DNA of 64,000 nucleotides. Origin: Bacteroidetes bacterium UBA4416 (GTDB lineage: Bacteria; Bacteroidota; Bacteroidia; B-17B0; Aurantibacillaceae). Every line of letters starts with the position of its first letter. The first letter of the stretch is position 1. Of the stretch, positions 24,703-33,369 are shown piece after piece. The position numbers and the translations under genes were made by a program. The DNA lies in contig DGQK01000023.1 in the NCBI GenBank assembly GCA_002390745.1, forward strand, positions 98,377 to 162,376. The letters run 5' to 3'. The notes under the pieces were generated by a model. It made no database searches. It worked only from the letters and a program-made list of their open reading frames with translations, and was not told the DNA's origin.

Positions 24703-24740
24703 AAATGCCACTATGGAGATAGTGGCATTTACTTTTTTTT
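24703..24740. terminator. Second hairpin with T-run
   Basis: Perfect 10-bp stem 24703-24712 / 24721-24730, 8-base loop, then ACTTTTTTTT. It lies between the H1-like gene's own terminator and the next gene. It may be a back-up terminator, or the end of a short transcript. Confidence 0.7.
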
Positions 24741-24757
24741 AAAACGGCAGTTTGCCT

Positions 24758-24765
24758 TATATTTG
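24758..24765 (+). promoter_or_regulatory. -7 promoter box TATATTTG
   Basis: Matches TAnnTTTG, 22 bp before the ATG of the lipoprotein gene at 24788. The expected -33 position falls in the T-run of the preceding hairpin. Confidence 0.5.
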
Positions 24766-24787
24766 TTCATCACTTAAAACAGAAGAC

Positions 24788-25312
24788 ATGAAAAAATTCA
24801 TTACGCTTTTATCGGCTCTTACCTTAACGGTTGTATTCGCTTCGTGCGGAAATAAAGAAACTAAAGAAGATATACAGGCACCTACGGGAATGGTTGCTTT
24901 AGACCTGAGCAAATATGGCAAGCAGTTTTCAATTTTCGTACCTGATACCACAGCAGCCAAGCTGGAAGTAACAGAGCAAAGCTGGGGCGCGCTGGAAGTG
25001 AAGGTTGGAAAGAACTTCAGGGTTTCCATCACCGAAGATCCAGGCGACATTGAATTGAGAAAAAGCGATATCAAATCCAACGATGTGAATGTTTTTAAAT
25101 CCTACATCGTGGAGGAACCTCTGACAATTATGTGGGAGAGTGAGATCACCAAGCCGGAATACCACTTCTATACCATCCAGAAAGCTGGCGGCAACACATA
25201 TGTGTTTGAGGACATCGTTCCGGCCGACGGAGAGCCATTGAGCAAAGAAGCAGTTCAGAAAATGCTCGATTCCGCAAAACAGATCGTGGAAAAGAAAAAA
25301 CCGGAGGCATAA
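24788..25312 (+). CDS. Lipoprotein of unknown function
   Basis: Start MKKFITLLSALTLTVVFASC chosen for its lipoprotein signal (FASC lipobox) and because the -7 box lies between it and an earlier in-frame Met. The mature domain (about 155 residues) reads MVALDLSKYGKQFSIFVPDTTAAKLEVTEQSWGALEVKVGKNFRVSITEDPGDIELRKSDI and ends in a lysine-rich helix (KMLDSAKQIVEKKKPEA). I do not recognise the family. Monocistronic, with terminators on both sides. Confidence 0.7.
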   Translation: MKKFITLLSALTLTVVFASCGNKETKEDIQAPTGMVALDLSKYGKQFSIFVPDTTAAKLEVTEQSWGALEVKVGKNFRVSITEDPGDIELRKSDIKSNDVNVFKSYIVEEPLTIMWESEITKPEYHFYTIQKAGGNTYVFEDIVPADGEPLSKEAVQKMLDSAKQIVEKKKPEA

Positions 25313-25331
25313 CCAACACGCTTCATTATAA

Positions 25332-25368
25332 AAAAGAACGCTCCTGCATGAATTGCAGGAGCGTTTTT
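25332..25368. terminator. Bidirectional terminator between lipoprotein and tonB genes
   Basis: Perfect 12-bp stem (25337-25348 / 25354-25365) with a 5-base loop, A-run on the left and T-run on the right. It serves convergent genes. Confidence 0.88.
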
Positions 25369-25389
25369 CATTTACTGTTCAGGGGGAGT

Positions 25390-26211
25390 TTATTTCAACC
25401 GGAATGCTACCGGGATATTGAACCTGACTTTTACCGGATGCCCGCCATTTTTTCCGGGCTTTTTCCATTGCGGCATTTTATTGATGACGCGCAGCACTTC
25501 CTCATCACAGCCGAGGCCAATTCCTTTGAGCACTTTGGCGGATTCCACTTTGCCAAGCTCATTCACAACAAAGGAAACGTAGACAGTGCCTTGCGCGCCT
25601 ACTTCTTTGGCGACTTCAGGATAGACGATGCTTCTGGCAACATAGTTCATGAGCCCGGCATTGCCGCCTTCAAATTCCGGCATCTCTTCTGCAAATATGA
25701 CCGGCTCTGAAGTGGCGGCGGTATTGGTGCCGGTTGAAGCCAGCGTAGATGTTGCGGTAGCTGTTTCAGTTCCTATTGGTGCCACACCTGTGGCAGTTGC
25801 CGAGCCTACGCCGCTCACCGGGTTGTTCATGTTTACGGTTGTTGTAGTGGTTTCTGTGCTGTTGTCGACGATGCGAGTTGGAATTGCAGCCTGGGGCGCA
25901 GTAGCAGCAGCTGCCGGTTTTTCCACCGGTGTTTCGAGTGGCTTCAGGCTTACTTCCCGTTCCGTATAGATCAACTCCTTGAGCTTGGGATCGTCGAATG
26001 TGATCGGTTGATCATTGAGCGGGATAGCGTTGATCCTGTTGTAGGCATAAACGGATCCGAAAAGGATCATTACCAGGCCGCTGAGAAATAAAATGGATTT
26101 TTTGAGGGAGTCGTTGTAAGCTGCCCTGATCGCGTAGGCTCCATAAGCCTTGTTCCTGTTCTCAAAGATGACGTCGTTGAGTTTGCCGGAGTTGTTTCCT
26201 AAGATATTCAT
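25390..26211 (-). CDS. TonB family energy transducer
   Basis: Couples proton motive force in the inner membrane to outer-membrane transporters. The N-terminus LNDVIFENRNKAYGAYAIRAAYNDSLKKS is the Bacteroidota TonB signature, followed by one transmembrane helix (SILFLSGLVMILFGSVYAYN). A linker rich in P, T and A (residues about 95-170) spans the periplasm. The C-terminal TonB domain has MNYVARSIVYPEVAKEVGAQGTVYVSFVVNELGKVESAKVLKGIG and ends VKVRFNIPVAFRLK. ExbB/ExbD partners are not in the window. Confidence 0.92.
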   Translation of the reverse strand: MNILGNNSGKLNDVIFENRNKAYGAYAIRAAYNDSLKKSILFLSGLVMILFGSVYAYNRINAIPLNDQPITFDDPKLKELIYTEREVSLKPLETPVEKPAAAATAPQAAIPTRIVDNSTETTTTTVNMNNPVSGVGSATATGVAPIGTETATATSTLASTGTNTAATSEPVIFAEEMPEFEGGNAGLMNYVARSIVYPEVAKEVGAQGTVYVSFVVNELGKVESAKVLKGIGLGCDEEVLRVINKMPQWKKPGKNGGHPVKVRFNIPVAFRLK

Positions 26212-26296
26212 GACTTGATTTTTAAATGGTTTATAAATTCAAACTGCTCTATTACGCGCTCAAGATTAGTTTGCTGATGTAAAGGTAGATTGACCA

Positions 26297-26330
26297 AAAA
26301 GAAAAAACCACATCTGCTTGAGATGTGGTT
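26297..26330 (-). terminator. Terminator of the 26375-26815 lipoprotein gene
   Basis: 10-bp perfect stem (26306-26315 / 26321-26330); on the minus strand it is followed by TTTTTTC and more T. Confidence 0.8.
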
Positions 26331-26374
26331 ACGTTGGGTTTATAAATGGCAAGAAATTGCCGGGAAATGGAAAA

Positions 26375-26815
26375 TTATTGTTTGGTGCAAACAGCAGTGC
26401 AGGTATCCTTATTACCGGCTACATTGGTTGTATAAGACATGGAAAGGTTTGTTCCTGTTGAGGACAGGTTGCCTGAACCACTTGCAAAGCCAATGGTTCC
26501 GAGCTGCTGGTAGGGAATGGAGATGCTGTTGCCTGATACGCTGGCACGGGCCTGTGCCTGCAGGTCGTAGAAATGATCGATCATGATCTCCGAAGACGAA
26601 GACGAGGATTTTGAAATGTTGATCGTATAAGAAGTGCTTCCGGAAACTTTGCTGGTTTCATTGCAAAGCCAATGTCCGACATATTTATCCCGTGCATCGG
26701 TAGCAGGACTGGGAGAGGTGGGGTCTTCTTCCTTATCGGGTTTACAGGAAACAATGAACAATCCTCCGATCAGGAGTAATCCGTAGATCAGCTTTTGGAA
26801 GTTAAGAGCTTTCAT
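26375..26815 (-). CDS. Lipoprotein with a lipocalin-like small domain
   Basis: Start MKALNFQKLIYGLLLIGGLFIVSC gives a canonical lipobox; the longer frame to 26842 adds nine residues. After a disordered EEDPTSPSPATD linker, the mature part YVGHWLCNETSKVSGSTSYTINISKSSSSSSEIMIDHF ... GNSISIPYQQLGTIGFASGSGNLSSTGTNLSMSYTTN ... CTAVCTKQ looks like the small beta-barrel lipoproteins common in Bacteroidota. Function unknown. It lies 40 bp downstream of the DarA-like gene on the same strand. Confidence 0.7.
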   Translation of the reverse strand: MKALNFQKLIYGLLLIGGLFIVSCKPDKEEDPTSPSPATDARDKYVGHWLCNETSKVSGSTSYTINISKSSSSSSEIMIDHFYDLQAQARASVSGNSISIPYQQLGTIGFASGSGNLSSTGTNLSMSYTTNVAGNKDTCTAVCTKQ

Positions 26816-26855
26816 GGCGTTGAATTTTTCAGGTGTTAACATTAAAAGGAGATCT

Positions 26856-27785
26856 TCATGAAGATTTTCTCAGTGTGTTTTGGGAATAGTATGCAATTTC
26901 CTTACCAAACTTCTTCCGCGCCAGCAAAGGTGCGAGGCGCGACAGGATGGTGATGACAGGGGACAGGATGAGGATGGCGGTGGGAAGCACGATCCCGAAG
27001 ATGCGCACCCGCGTGCGGCGCTGGGCGCTTCCGGCACTTCCTTTTTTGGAAATATAATTGGCATATAAGGGGAATAAAGCTCTGCCGCGGCCTTCCATCA
27101 GCAATAAGTTTCCGCGGATGTCGAGTGCGCCGGCGGCGTTCAGCTCCGGCTGAATATTTTCCAGGCTGCCGCTTTCCAGATTTTTTTTGATGATTGCACC
27201 AAATTCAGGGCCTTTCAGAATATCCTGCTCCGATACGCCGTATTTTGGAAAAATGCCAAGGTATTTATCTTTGGTGCCTTTCAGCACATGGGCCAGTACG
27301 GTAACGAGGCTGATCAGGTTGGCGGAGCGGTCTACAAAGGTGATATTGCCTACCAGGTTGGCCTTGACATCGAGCAGGCGCTGCTTCATTTTTTCCTGTG
27401 CGCCAAGCCACATATTGCGGCAATTGATGATGGTGACAACCGGTACTCCCTTCAATACACGCCCGGCCTGCTCTGTTTGCAAAAAGCTGCTGATGGGCAC
27501 GCAGATGCTGAGAAACCAGGGCTGGTAGGCAATCACAGCCAGGTCGTAGGAGATGGATTCGTCGATGGCAAGAGGTTCCAGGCCGCAAGGTACGCCATGC
27601 ACCGTTTCAGGAAAGGCATCAAAAAACTGCGTGTAGCTCCAGGGATAGGGAAACGCTTGTTGTGGCTTTACCAGGTGGTAATGCAAGCTGTATGCAGGGT
27701 TTCCCGAAAAAGGTTTGAGGCTCGCATCCAATACCTGCTTGGCCTGCCCTGTCTGGGAATAATAAATAACCAGGATGTGTTTCAT
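26856..27785 (-). CDS. Flavodoxin-fold membrane protein resembling dialkylresorcinol-type DarA annotations
   Basis: 309 residues starting KHILVIYYSQTGQAKQVLDASLKPF, a flavodoxin-like FMN phosphate loop, with VPVVTIINCRNMWLGAQEKMKQRLLD further on and a C-terminal hydrophobic helix (IFGIVLPTAILILSPVITILS). Proteins of this type are annotated in Bacteroidota flexirubin/dialkylresorcinol clusters, but here no ketosynthase or acyl carrier neighbours are present, so pathway membership is doubtful. A -7 box TATCTTTG lies upstream; DUF3109 is divergent. Possibly an NAD(P)H/FMN-dependent oxidoreductase. Confidence 0.65.
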   Translation of the reverse strand: MKHILVIYYSQTGQAKQVLDASLKPFSGNPAYSLHYHLVKPQQAFPYPWSYTQFFDAFPETVHGVPCGLEPLAIDESISYDLAVIAYQPWFLSICVPISSFLQTEQAGRVLKGVPVVTIINCRNMWLGAQEKMKQRLLDVKANLVGNITFVDRSANLISLVTVLAHVLKGTKDKYLGIFPKYGVSEQDILKGPEFGAIIKKNLESGSLENIQPELNAAGALDIRGNLLLMEGRGRALFPLYANYISKKGSAGSAQRRTRVRIFGIVLPTAILILSPVITILSRLAPLLARKKFGKEIAYYSQNTLRKSS

Positions 27786-27817
27786 AGTGCAAAAATGAGC
27801 TGTAGTCTACCGACAAC

Positions 27818-27825
27818 CAAAGATA
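27818..27825 (-). promoter_or_regulatory. -7 promoter box of the DarA-like gene
   Basis: The minus strand reads TATCTTTG about 33 bp before the start codon, matching TAnnTTTG. Confidence 0.55.
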
Positions 27826-27869
27826 ATCGTTTCGCTTAAGCTTTGCATGAATAAAAAACGAATTTATTG

Positions 27870-27877
27870 TACCTTTG
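27870..27877 (+). promoter_or_regulatory. -7 promoter box abutting the DUF3109 start
   Basis: TACCTTTG ends only 5 bases before the preferred ATG at 27883. The transcript would then begin at or next to the start codon (leaderless). Confidence 0.55.
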
Positions 27878-27882
27878 CCGGC

Positions 27883-28458
27883 ATGATAGCGCTTGGCCAC
27901 ACCCTGATCTCGGAGGATGTATTTGATAAAAAATTTGTTTGCGACCTGAATGCCTGCAAGGGCGAGTGCTGCGTGGCCGGAGATAGCGGCGCTCCTTTGC
28001 ATAAAAAGGAATTGAAAATCCTGGATAAGATCTACCCGGAGGTGAAGCCATATATGAACGGGAAAGGCATCGCCGCCGTTGAAAGGCAGGGAAGCTACGT
28101 GCTCGACAGCGACGGGGATTATACAACGACGCTGGTTTCGGAAGGAGCGGAATGTGCGTTTGTGTATTTTGATGAGCAGAATATTGCCAAATGTGCCATT
28201 GAAAAAGCCTATATGGAAGGGAAGATCGACTGGAAGAAACCCATCTCCTGTCATTTATACCCGATCCGCATCAACGAGCACCGCGATTACGACGCGGTGA
28301 ACTACCATTCCTGGCACATCTGCAAGCCTGCCTGTGAGTGCGGAAAGCAACTCGACGTTCCGGTGTTTAAATTCCTGAAAGAACCGCTGATCCGTAAATA
28401 CGGGGAAGACTGGTACCGGGAGCTGGAGCAGGTGTATAGGGCTTATTCGGCCAAATAG
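27883..28458 (+). CDS. DUF3109 family protein
   Basis: Start set at MIALGHTLISEDVFDKKFVCDLNACKGECCVAGDSGAPL, which matches the family N-terminus; a frame from 27847 would read through the promoter box. The protein is cysteine-rich: C-x5-CKGECC, AECAFVYFDEQNIAKCAIEKAY, SCHLYPIRI and HICKPACECGKQL, about ten Cys that look like metal or Fe-S cluster ligands, as in related CxxCxxCC proteins. Function of the family is unknown. Cytoplasmic by appearance. Confidence 0.85.
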   Translation: MIALGHTLISEDVFDKKFVCDLNACKGECCVAGDSGAPLHKKELKILDKIYPEVKPYMNGKGIAAVERQGSYVLDSDGDYTTTLVSEGAECAFVYFDEQNIAKCAIEKAYMEGKIDWKKPISCHLYPIRINEHRDYDAVNYHSWHICKPACECGKQLDVPVFKFLKEPLIRKYGEDWYRELEQVYRAYSAK

Positions 28459-28643
28459 GTGCAAGGCTTTTCTGAACGGGGAAGCTGATCCGGGAGAATG
28501 ACCCGCCCGGGCGCTCGGGAATCAGGGTAAAACAGGTTTCAGAATCGTTTACGGGTTTCGACCCAACTACTTAACATTGCTTTGTATTTTCCCGAAGGCC
28601 TGGTATTAAACTTATCCTTATCTTTTAAGTCATATCTCTTACT

Positions 28644-30020
28644 ATGGCTACACCTGTTGAGTACATCCAGCATTTATACAAGCGCTTCGGCTTTGGGATT
28701 TCCCTGGAAGAGGCGAAGCAGCTCAAGCCGAAGAAGCTCGGCGAGATCGTGAATGAATTGTTCAATGCCTCCATTGTGGCGATGCCGCTCAAGGCCGTGG
28801 TCATCGACAGCATTCCCAAAGTAAAGGAAGCCCTGTCGGAGGGGATGAGCAAGAAAGAGCTCAATAAGCTCATTCATACCTACAGCGAAAACCTGAATAC
28901 CGACTGGATCAGGCAGCTCGGGACAACGAGGGCTGTGGTACGCGAAAAACAAACGCTTTTCTGGCATGGGCATTTTGCCTGCCGCCTCCGTAATCCTTAC
29001 CTGGTTCAGGAACTCAACAACATCCATCGCAGATTTGCTTTTGCCAATTTCAGGGAGCTTCTATTTAATGTGAGCAAAAGCGCAGCGATGCTGCAATTCC
29101 TCAACAACCAGCAAAACAGAAAACAACACCCGAACGAAAATTTTGCCCGCGAGCTGATGGAGCTGTTTACGCTGGGCCGCGGACATTATACCGAACAGGA
29201 CGTTAAAGAAAGTGCCCGCGCCTTTACAGGCTGGGCCTTCAACCGGGATACCTTCGAGTTTGAGTTCAAAGAAAAGCAACATGATGCCGGCCCGAAGACC
29301 TTTATGAAACGTGAAGGTAATTTCGGTGGGGAGGACATCATCAATATCATCATGGATCAGCGGCAGACGGCCTATTTCCTTTGCCGGAAGATGTACGCCT
29401 ATTATGTGAGCGATGTGGTGGATGAGAAGCGGGTGAAAGAGCTTGGGGATTATTATTATGCCAATGCGTATAATACGGACATGCTGCTGAGAAAGATCGC
29501 TCTCTCGGATTGGTTCTATGCGCCGCAAATGATCGGCAATAAACTCAAACCGCCGGTTGATTTTTTGGTAACGATCAACCGGCAGTTCAATATCCGCTAC
29601 GAAAGCACGGGCACGTGGGTCCTGATCCAGAGAAGCCTCGGGCAGCTGTTGTTTTATCCGCCAAACGTAGCAGGCTGGCCGGGAGGAAAGAGCTGGATCA
29701 ATTCTTCTACGCTGATGCTGCGGCTCAGGCTGCCGTCGATGCTGCTCAACAGCGGTACCATTGATATCGAGGCAGAGGACGATGATCCGGACGACGGCAT
29801 CATGGCGATGAGCCATTCGGTTTATAAGAACTATAAGACGGAGGTGGACTGGGCAGGGATCAGCGCCATGTATAAGAACGCAAGCCTTGAAGACCTGGCG
29901 ACCCTGTTCCTCGGCAGGGATCCGGCGCCGGCATTGAAAACCATTATCAACACTGATACGGGTTCCACAAAGGAGCTCGTACTGAAATTAGTATCGCTTC
30001 CGCATTACCAGCTTTATTAA
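28644..30020 (+). CDS. DUF1800 domain protein
   Basis: 458 residues. Signature blocks: YIQHLYKRFGFGISLEEAKQL, FWHGHFACRLRNPYLVQELNNIHRRFAFANFRELL, QNRKQHPNENFARELMELFTLGRGHYTEQDVKESARAFTGWAFN, HDAGPKTFMKREGNFGGEDIINIIMDQRQTAYFLCRKMYAYYV and LLFYPPNVAGWPGGKSWI. No obvious N-terminal export signal. Always found with DUF1501 proteins, here 11 bp downstream. The biochemical role of the pair is unknown; an envelope or polymer-related role has been suggested only by context. Confidence 0.9.
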   Translation: MATPVEYIQHLYKRFGFGISLEEAKQLKPKKLGEIVNELFNASIVAMPLKAVVIDSIPKVKEALSEGMSKKELNKLIHTYSENLNTDWIRQLGTTRAVVREKQTLFWHGHFACRLRNPYLVQELNNIHRRFAFANFRELLFNVSKSAAMLQFLNNQQNRKQHPNENFARELMELFTLGRGHYTEQDVKESARAFTGWAFNRDTFEFEFKEKQHDAGPKTFMKREGNFGGEDIINIIMDQRQTAYFLCRKMYAYYVSDVVDEKRVKELGDYYYANAYNTDMLLRKIALSDWFYAPQMIGNKLKPPVDFLVTINRQFNIRYESTGTWVLIQRSLGQLLFYPPNVAGWPGGKSWINSSTLMLRLRLPSMLLNSGTIDIEAEDDDPDDGIMAMSHSVYKNYKTEVDWAGISAMYKNASLEDLATLFLGRDPAPALKTIINTDTGSTKELVLKLVSLPHYQLY

Positions 30021-30031
30021 ATGAATGACTC

Positions 30032-31234
30032 ATGGACAGAAGAGAATTTTTAAAACTATCCGGCCTGGCCTCAGGTTATGCGATGATCCCCGCTTTTTTG
30101 AAACCCCTGGAAACCTATGGTGCAGGGCCTTCCGGCAGGGAGGCTTCCGGAAAGAAAAAGCTTGTGATGATCCAGTTTTTGGGAGGGAACGATGGACTGA
30201 ATACCGTGATTCCTTACAACAATGATGTGTATTATAAGCTACGGAGGAACATCGGCATCAAAAAAGACCAGGTGATTGCACTTGATCAGGAGCTGGGGCT
30301 GAACCCGGCAATGACGGCTTTGAAGGAATTATACGACCAGGGCTATGTGTCGGTCATTAATAATGTGGGCTATCCGAACCCGGACCGCTCGCATTTCCGG
30401 AGCATGGATATCTGGCAGAGTGCCAGCTCCTCAACGGATTACCTGAGTACCGGATGGCTGGGCCGCTACCTCGACAGCGAGTGCCAGTGGCCTTATGAAG
30501 CGATCGAGATCGACAACAACCTATCGCTGGCAATGAAAGGAAAAAAGAGGAGTGGCATTGCCACTAAAAATGCACGGCAGTTGTTTGAAGAAACCAAGGC
30601 ACCTTATTTTGAAACCGTGGCGGCTTATGTGAAGCCTGAGATGCTTGACGACGACAATCTCGGCTATTTGTACAAAACGATGCTGGACACGACCTCTTCA
30701 GCGAAATACATCTTTGAAACCCAAAAGACGTATCACAATACGGCGGAATATCCTGATACGTCTTTTGCCAAAGAGCTGAAAACCGTAGCCACCTTTATCA
30801 ACAGCGGCCTGGGCACATCGGTTTATTATGTGAATCTCACCGGATTTGATACACACGTGGGGCAGCTGAACAGGCAGGAAAGCCTGCTGAAGCAGTACAG
30901 CGAAGGTGTGGCGGCTTTTGTGAAGGACCTCAAATCGACCCATGCGTTTGAGGATACGCTCATCGTGACCTTCAGCGAATTCGGCAGGAGGGTAGAAGAG
31001 AATGCCAGCGGTGGCACCGATCATGGGACGGCAAGCAACCTCTTTGTGATAGGAGGCAACTTAAAAAAGAAAGGCATCTTCAATAGCGGGCCCGATCTGC
31101 TGAACCTGGCAGACGGCGATCTGAAGCACCACATCGATTTCCGGCAAGTGTATGCCACAGTGCTCGACAACTGGCTGAAGGCAGACAGCGTGGGCATTCT
31201 TGGAGAACGGTTTGTAAACCTGGGATTTGTTTAA
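30032..31234 (+). CDS. DUF1501 domain protein with Tat-like signal
   Basis: N-terminus MDRREFLKLSGLASGYAMIPAFLKP has the RRxFLK twin-arginine motif, so the folded protein is probably exported. DUF1501 blocks: KKLVMIQFLGGNDGLNTVIPY, SVINNVGYPNPDRSHFRSMDIWQS, LTGFDTHVGQLNRQESLLKQYSEG, VTFSEFGRRVEENASGGTDHGTASNLFVIGG and DFRQVYATVLDNWL. The D/H-rich motifs are reminiscent of the alkaline-phosphatase superfamily (metal-dependent hydrolases). Forms an operon with DUF1800. Confidence 0.9.
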   Translation: MDRREFLKLSGLASGYAMIPAFLKPLETYGAGPSGREASGKKKLVMIQFLGGNDGLNTVIPYNNDVYYKLRRNIGIKKDQVIALDQELGLNPAMTALKELYDQGYVSVINNVGYPNPDRSHFRSMDIWQSASSSTDYLSTGWLGRYLDSECQWPYEAIEIDNNLSLAMKGKKRSGIATKNARQLFEETKAPYFETVAAYVKPEMLDDDNLGYLYKTMLDTTSSAKYIFETQKTYHNTAEYPDTSFAKELKTVATFINSGLGTSVYYVNLTGFDTHVGQLNRQESLLKQYSEGVAAFVKDLKSTHAFEDTLIVTFSEFGRRVEENASGGTDHGTASNLFVIGGNLKKKGIFNSGPDLLNLADGDLKHHIDFRQVYATVLDNWLKADSVGILGERFVNLGFV

Positions 31235-31334
31235 GGCTTTGTGCCATGCAATGACGGAGCGAAGTCGAAACCACCAGCTCAATCACCCAATCCTTAGCTG
31301 ATGAAAATGCATTGTGTGTGATGCTAAGGGAAAA

Positions 31335-32075
31335 TCAGGTTCCGAACTGGTAATGGCTGTAATCCAGCAATACTGTATTCAAAAAATCTTCGTCTTTCCA
31401 GGAAACGCTGACTCCCATTTTGGCTTTTACCTTATCGGCCAGCAGCTTCAGGTTTTCCGGTTTCTGATGGCGCATGCTGTGCTCCAGTATCTCTTTGATG
31501 ATGGCCACGTCTTTATCTGACAGTAAAGAAACCTGCTGAAAGACGATGCTATAGCTGGGGATCTGCCGGTATAAAATCGTGTCCCTTAAGCTGGTTGTAC
31601 TATCTTTCCGGATCACGGTGGTGCCGGCGGCCATATCGCCGAGCCGCTGGCTTTTTTCGGAAACGGGAATGCAGATGATGGCTACAAGTCCGTTCAGGAT
31701 ATGGATATCGATGATGCGGAATACCGAACGCAGCACATAAGAGCCGATGCCCGGCTGTGAGCCGTCGAGCTTCACCACTTTAATGCCCATGATCCTTTTT
31801 CCAAGGCTCTGCCCGTTCATCAGGGTTTCGCTCAGGAAGTGATAGAGCAGGAGCGGAAGTCCGGCAATGGTTAATAAGGTCATCAGCAGATAATTGTCGC
31901 CATCGAACATTGTATGGTTCATACTTCCTGAAATGCCAAGGATCAGCAATACGAGGCCAAAGTATACCGTCATGAAAATAATGTCGAGCAGGGACGCCAG
32001 AAGCCTGTAGCCTACGCCGGCAGCTTCATACTCTAAATCCACATTCTGGGTTGTCGTTATTTTAATAGCATCCAT
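31335..32075 (-). CDS. RDD family membrane protein
   Basis: Start moved to MDAIKITTTQNVDLEYEAAGVGYRLLASLLDIIF, the RDD family beginning; the frame extends to 32243 but the added 56 residues do not look like protein. Three to four hydrophobic helices and the family's R...D pattern (YRLLASLLDIIFMTVYFGLVLL; GQSLGKRIMGIKVVKLDG; SVFRIIDIHILNGLVAIICI; QRLGDMAAGTTVI). The soluble C-terminal tail of about 80 residues is typical of this locus. It is divergent from the SpoIIM-MoxR-DUF58 operon, a conserved Bacteroidota neighbourhood. Confidence 0.87.
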   Translation of the reverse strand: MDAIKITTTQNVDLEYEAAGVGYRLLASLLDIIFMTVYFGLVLLILGISGSMNHTMFDGDNYLLMTLLTIAGLPLLLYHFLSETLMNGQSLGKRIMGIKVVKLDGSQPGIGSYVLRSVFRIIDIHILNGLVAIICIPVSEKSQRLGDMAAGTTVIRKDSTTSLRDTILYRQIPSYSIVFQQVSLLSDKDVAIIKEILEHSMRHQKPENLKLLADKVKAKMGVSVSWKDEDFLNTVLLDYSHYQFGT

Positions 32076-32397
32076 GCCTGTATCCGCCCTTAAATAAGCG
32101 TCGGTTAAATTTAAAAAATATAAAAAGAATTTGATACATTTAATATATAAATAGAGGAAGTGACGATGAATATTCTGAAAAGCCTGATAAGTATAAAAAG
32201 ACCTGAGGCCGGAAAACAATACACGGAGCCCAACTCCGCTCATCTGCGCCAGAGGTTTATGTAATGGTATTTGTCAAGGACAGGAGAAGCAGCTTTGAAG
32301 GATGTGATGATCGATGGTGTTTCACTAAGGATTTTAGCTGCGCAGCCTGTAGAATAATAGGAAACAAATTGATACATTTAAGGTGGATTAGAAAACC
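32076..32397. other. Divergent intergenic region between RDD and SpoIIM genes
   Basis: 322 bp, AT-rich, should hold both promoters. The sequence TTGATACATTTAA occurs twice (about 32131-32143 and 32369-32381), once near each gene; TACATTTA resembles a -7 box. A 32-codon open frame at 32166-32264 is too short to judge. Confidence 0.4.
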
Positions 32398-33369
32398 GTG
32401 AAGGAAATTACTTTTTTAAAGCAGAACGTTGAGCGTTGGGAAAACTATGAAGCCTCTCTCACCGGCAAAGAGCAGATGCCACCGGCAGAAGTCACGGATA
32501 TGTTCGTGGAGCTGACGGATGATCTTTCTTATGCCCGCAGTAATTTCCCGGGAAGCAAAACCACTTCTTATCTCAACCGGCTGGCTTCCCTGATCCATCA
32601 GAAAGTATATAAAAATAAAAAGGAAGGGCATGGCCGCATTTTCCGGTTCTGGGCCTTTGAGCTGCCTTCCCTTTTCGGGCAGTGCCATCGCCTGTTGTTG
32701 ATCTCCTTTATTATCGGGCTGATCGGCGGCTTCCTGGGCTTTGTGTCGGAGCTATATGACGAAAATTTTGTGAGGACAATCCTGGGAAATGACTATGTGG
32801 ATGCCACCATTGAGCGGATCAGGAAAGGAAATGCCCTGGGGATCTACGGCGAAATGCCTTCCTATTTCATGTACTTTTACATTACCCTCAACAACATCCG
32901 CGTATCGTTTATGGTCTTTGCCTTCGGGATGCTTTTCTCTTATGGCACCGGATTTTTTCTGTTGTATAACTGCATCATGCTGGGGGCATTTTTTGGCATG
33001 TTTTACAAATATAACGTCCTTGGGAAAGCGCTGAAGGTGGTCTGGATCCATGGCACACTCGAAATCTCCGCGATCATCATTGCCGCCTGTGCCGGCTTTG
33101 TGCTGGGCAACAGTTTTATGTTTCCGGGTACTTACAGCCGGCTCGAATCATTTAAGCGCGGCGCCAAAGACGGGGTCAAGATCATTGTAGGGCTTATACC
33201 TGTATTCATGTGCGCCGGGTTTCTCGAAAGCTATATCACGCGCTATACCGAAATGCCTCTCTGGCTCAGCCTGGTCATCATCATCGGCTCACTGGTTTTT
33301 TTAATCTGGTATTTCATCATTTTACCCATCACCCTCAAGAACAACGTATATGCAGGCACAAAAAATTGA
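32398..33369 (+). CDS. Stage II sporulation protein M (SpoIIM/DUF95) family membrane protein
   Basis: GTG start. N-terminal helical cytoplasmic part (KEITFLKQNVERWENYEASL ... YLNRLASLIHQKVYKNKKEG), then FELPSLFGQCHRLLLISFIIGLIGGFLGF and several membrane helices with the SpoIIM motif (FYITLNNIRVSFMVFAFGMLFSYGTGFFLLYNCIMLGAFFGM; WIHGTLEISAIIIAACAGFVLG). The EISA segment in a helix is characteristic. The organism is unlikely to sporulate; in Bacteroidota these genes belong to the MoxR/DUF58 operon. It overlaps the next gene by 20 bp. Confidence 0.88.
   Translation: MKEITFLKQNVERWENYEASLTGKEQMPPAEVTDMFVELTDDLSYARSNFPGSKTTSYLNRLASLIHQKVYKNKKEGHGRIFRFWAFELPSLFGQCHRLLLISFIIGLIGGFLGFVSELYDENFVRTILGNDYVDATIERIRKGNALGIYGEMPSYFMYFYITLNNIRVSFMVFAFGMLFSYGTGFFLLYNCIMLGAFFGMFYKYNVLGKALKVVWIHGTLEISAIIIAACAGFVLGNSFMFPGTYSRLESFKRGAKDGVKIIVGLIPVFMCAGFLESYITRYTEMPLWLSLVIIIGSLVFLIWYFIILPITLKNNVYAGTKN

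Noticed and set aside
32166..32264. 32-codon open frame upstream of the SpoIIM gene
   Set aside because: Too short, with no supporting signal.
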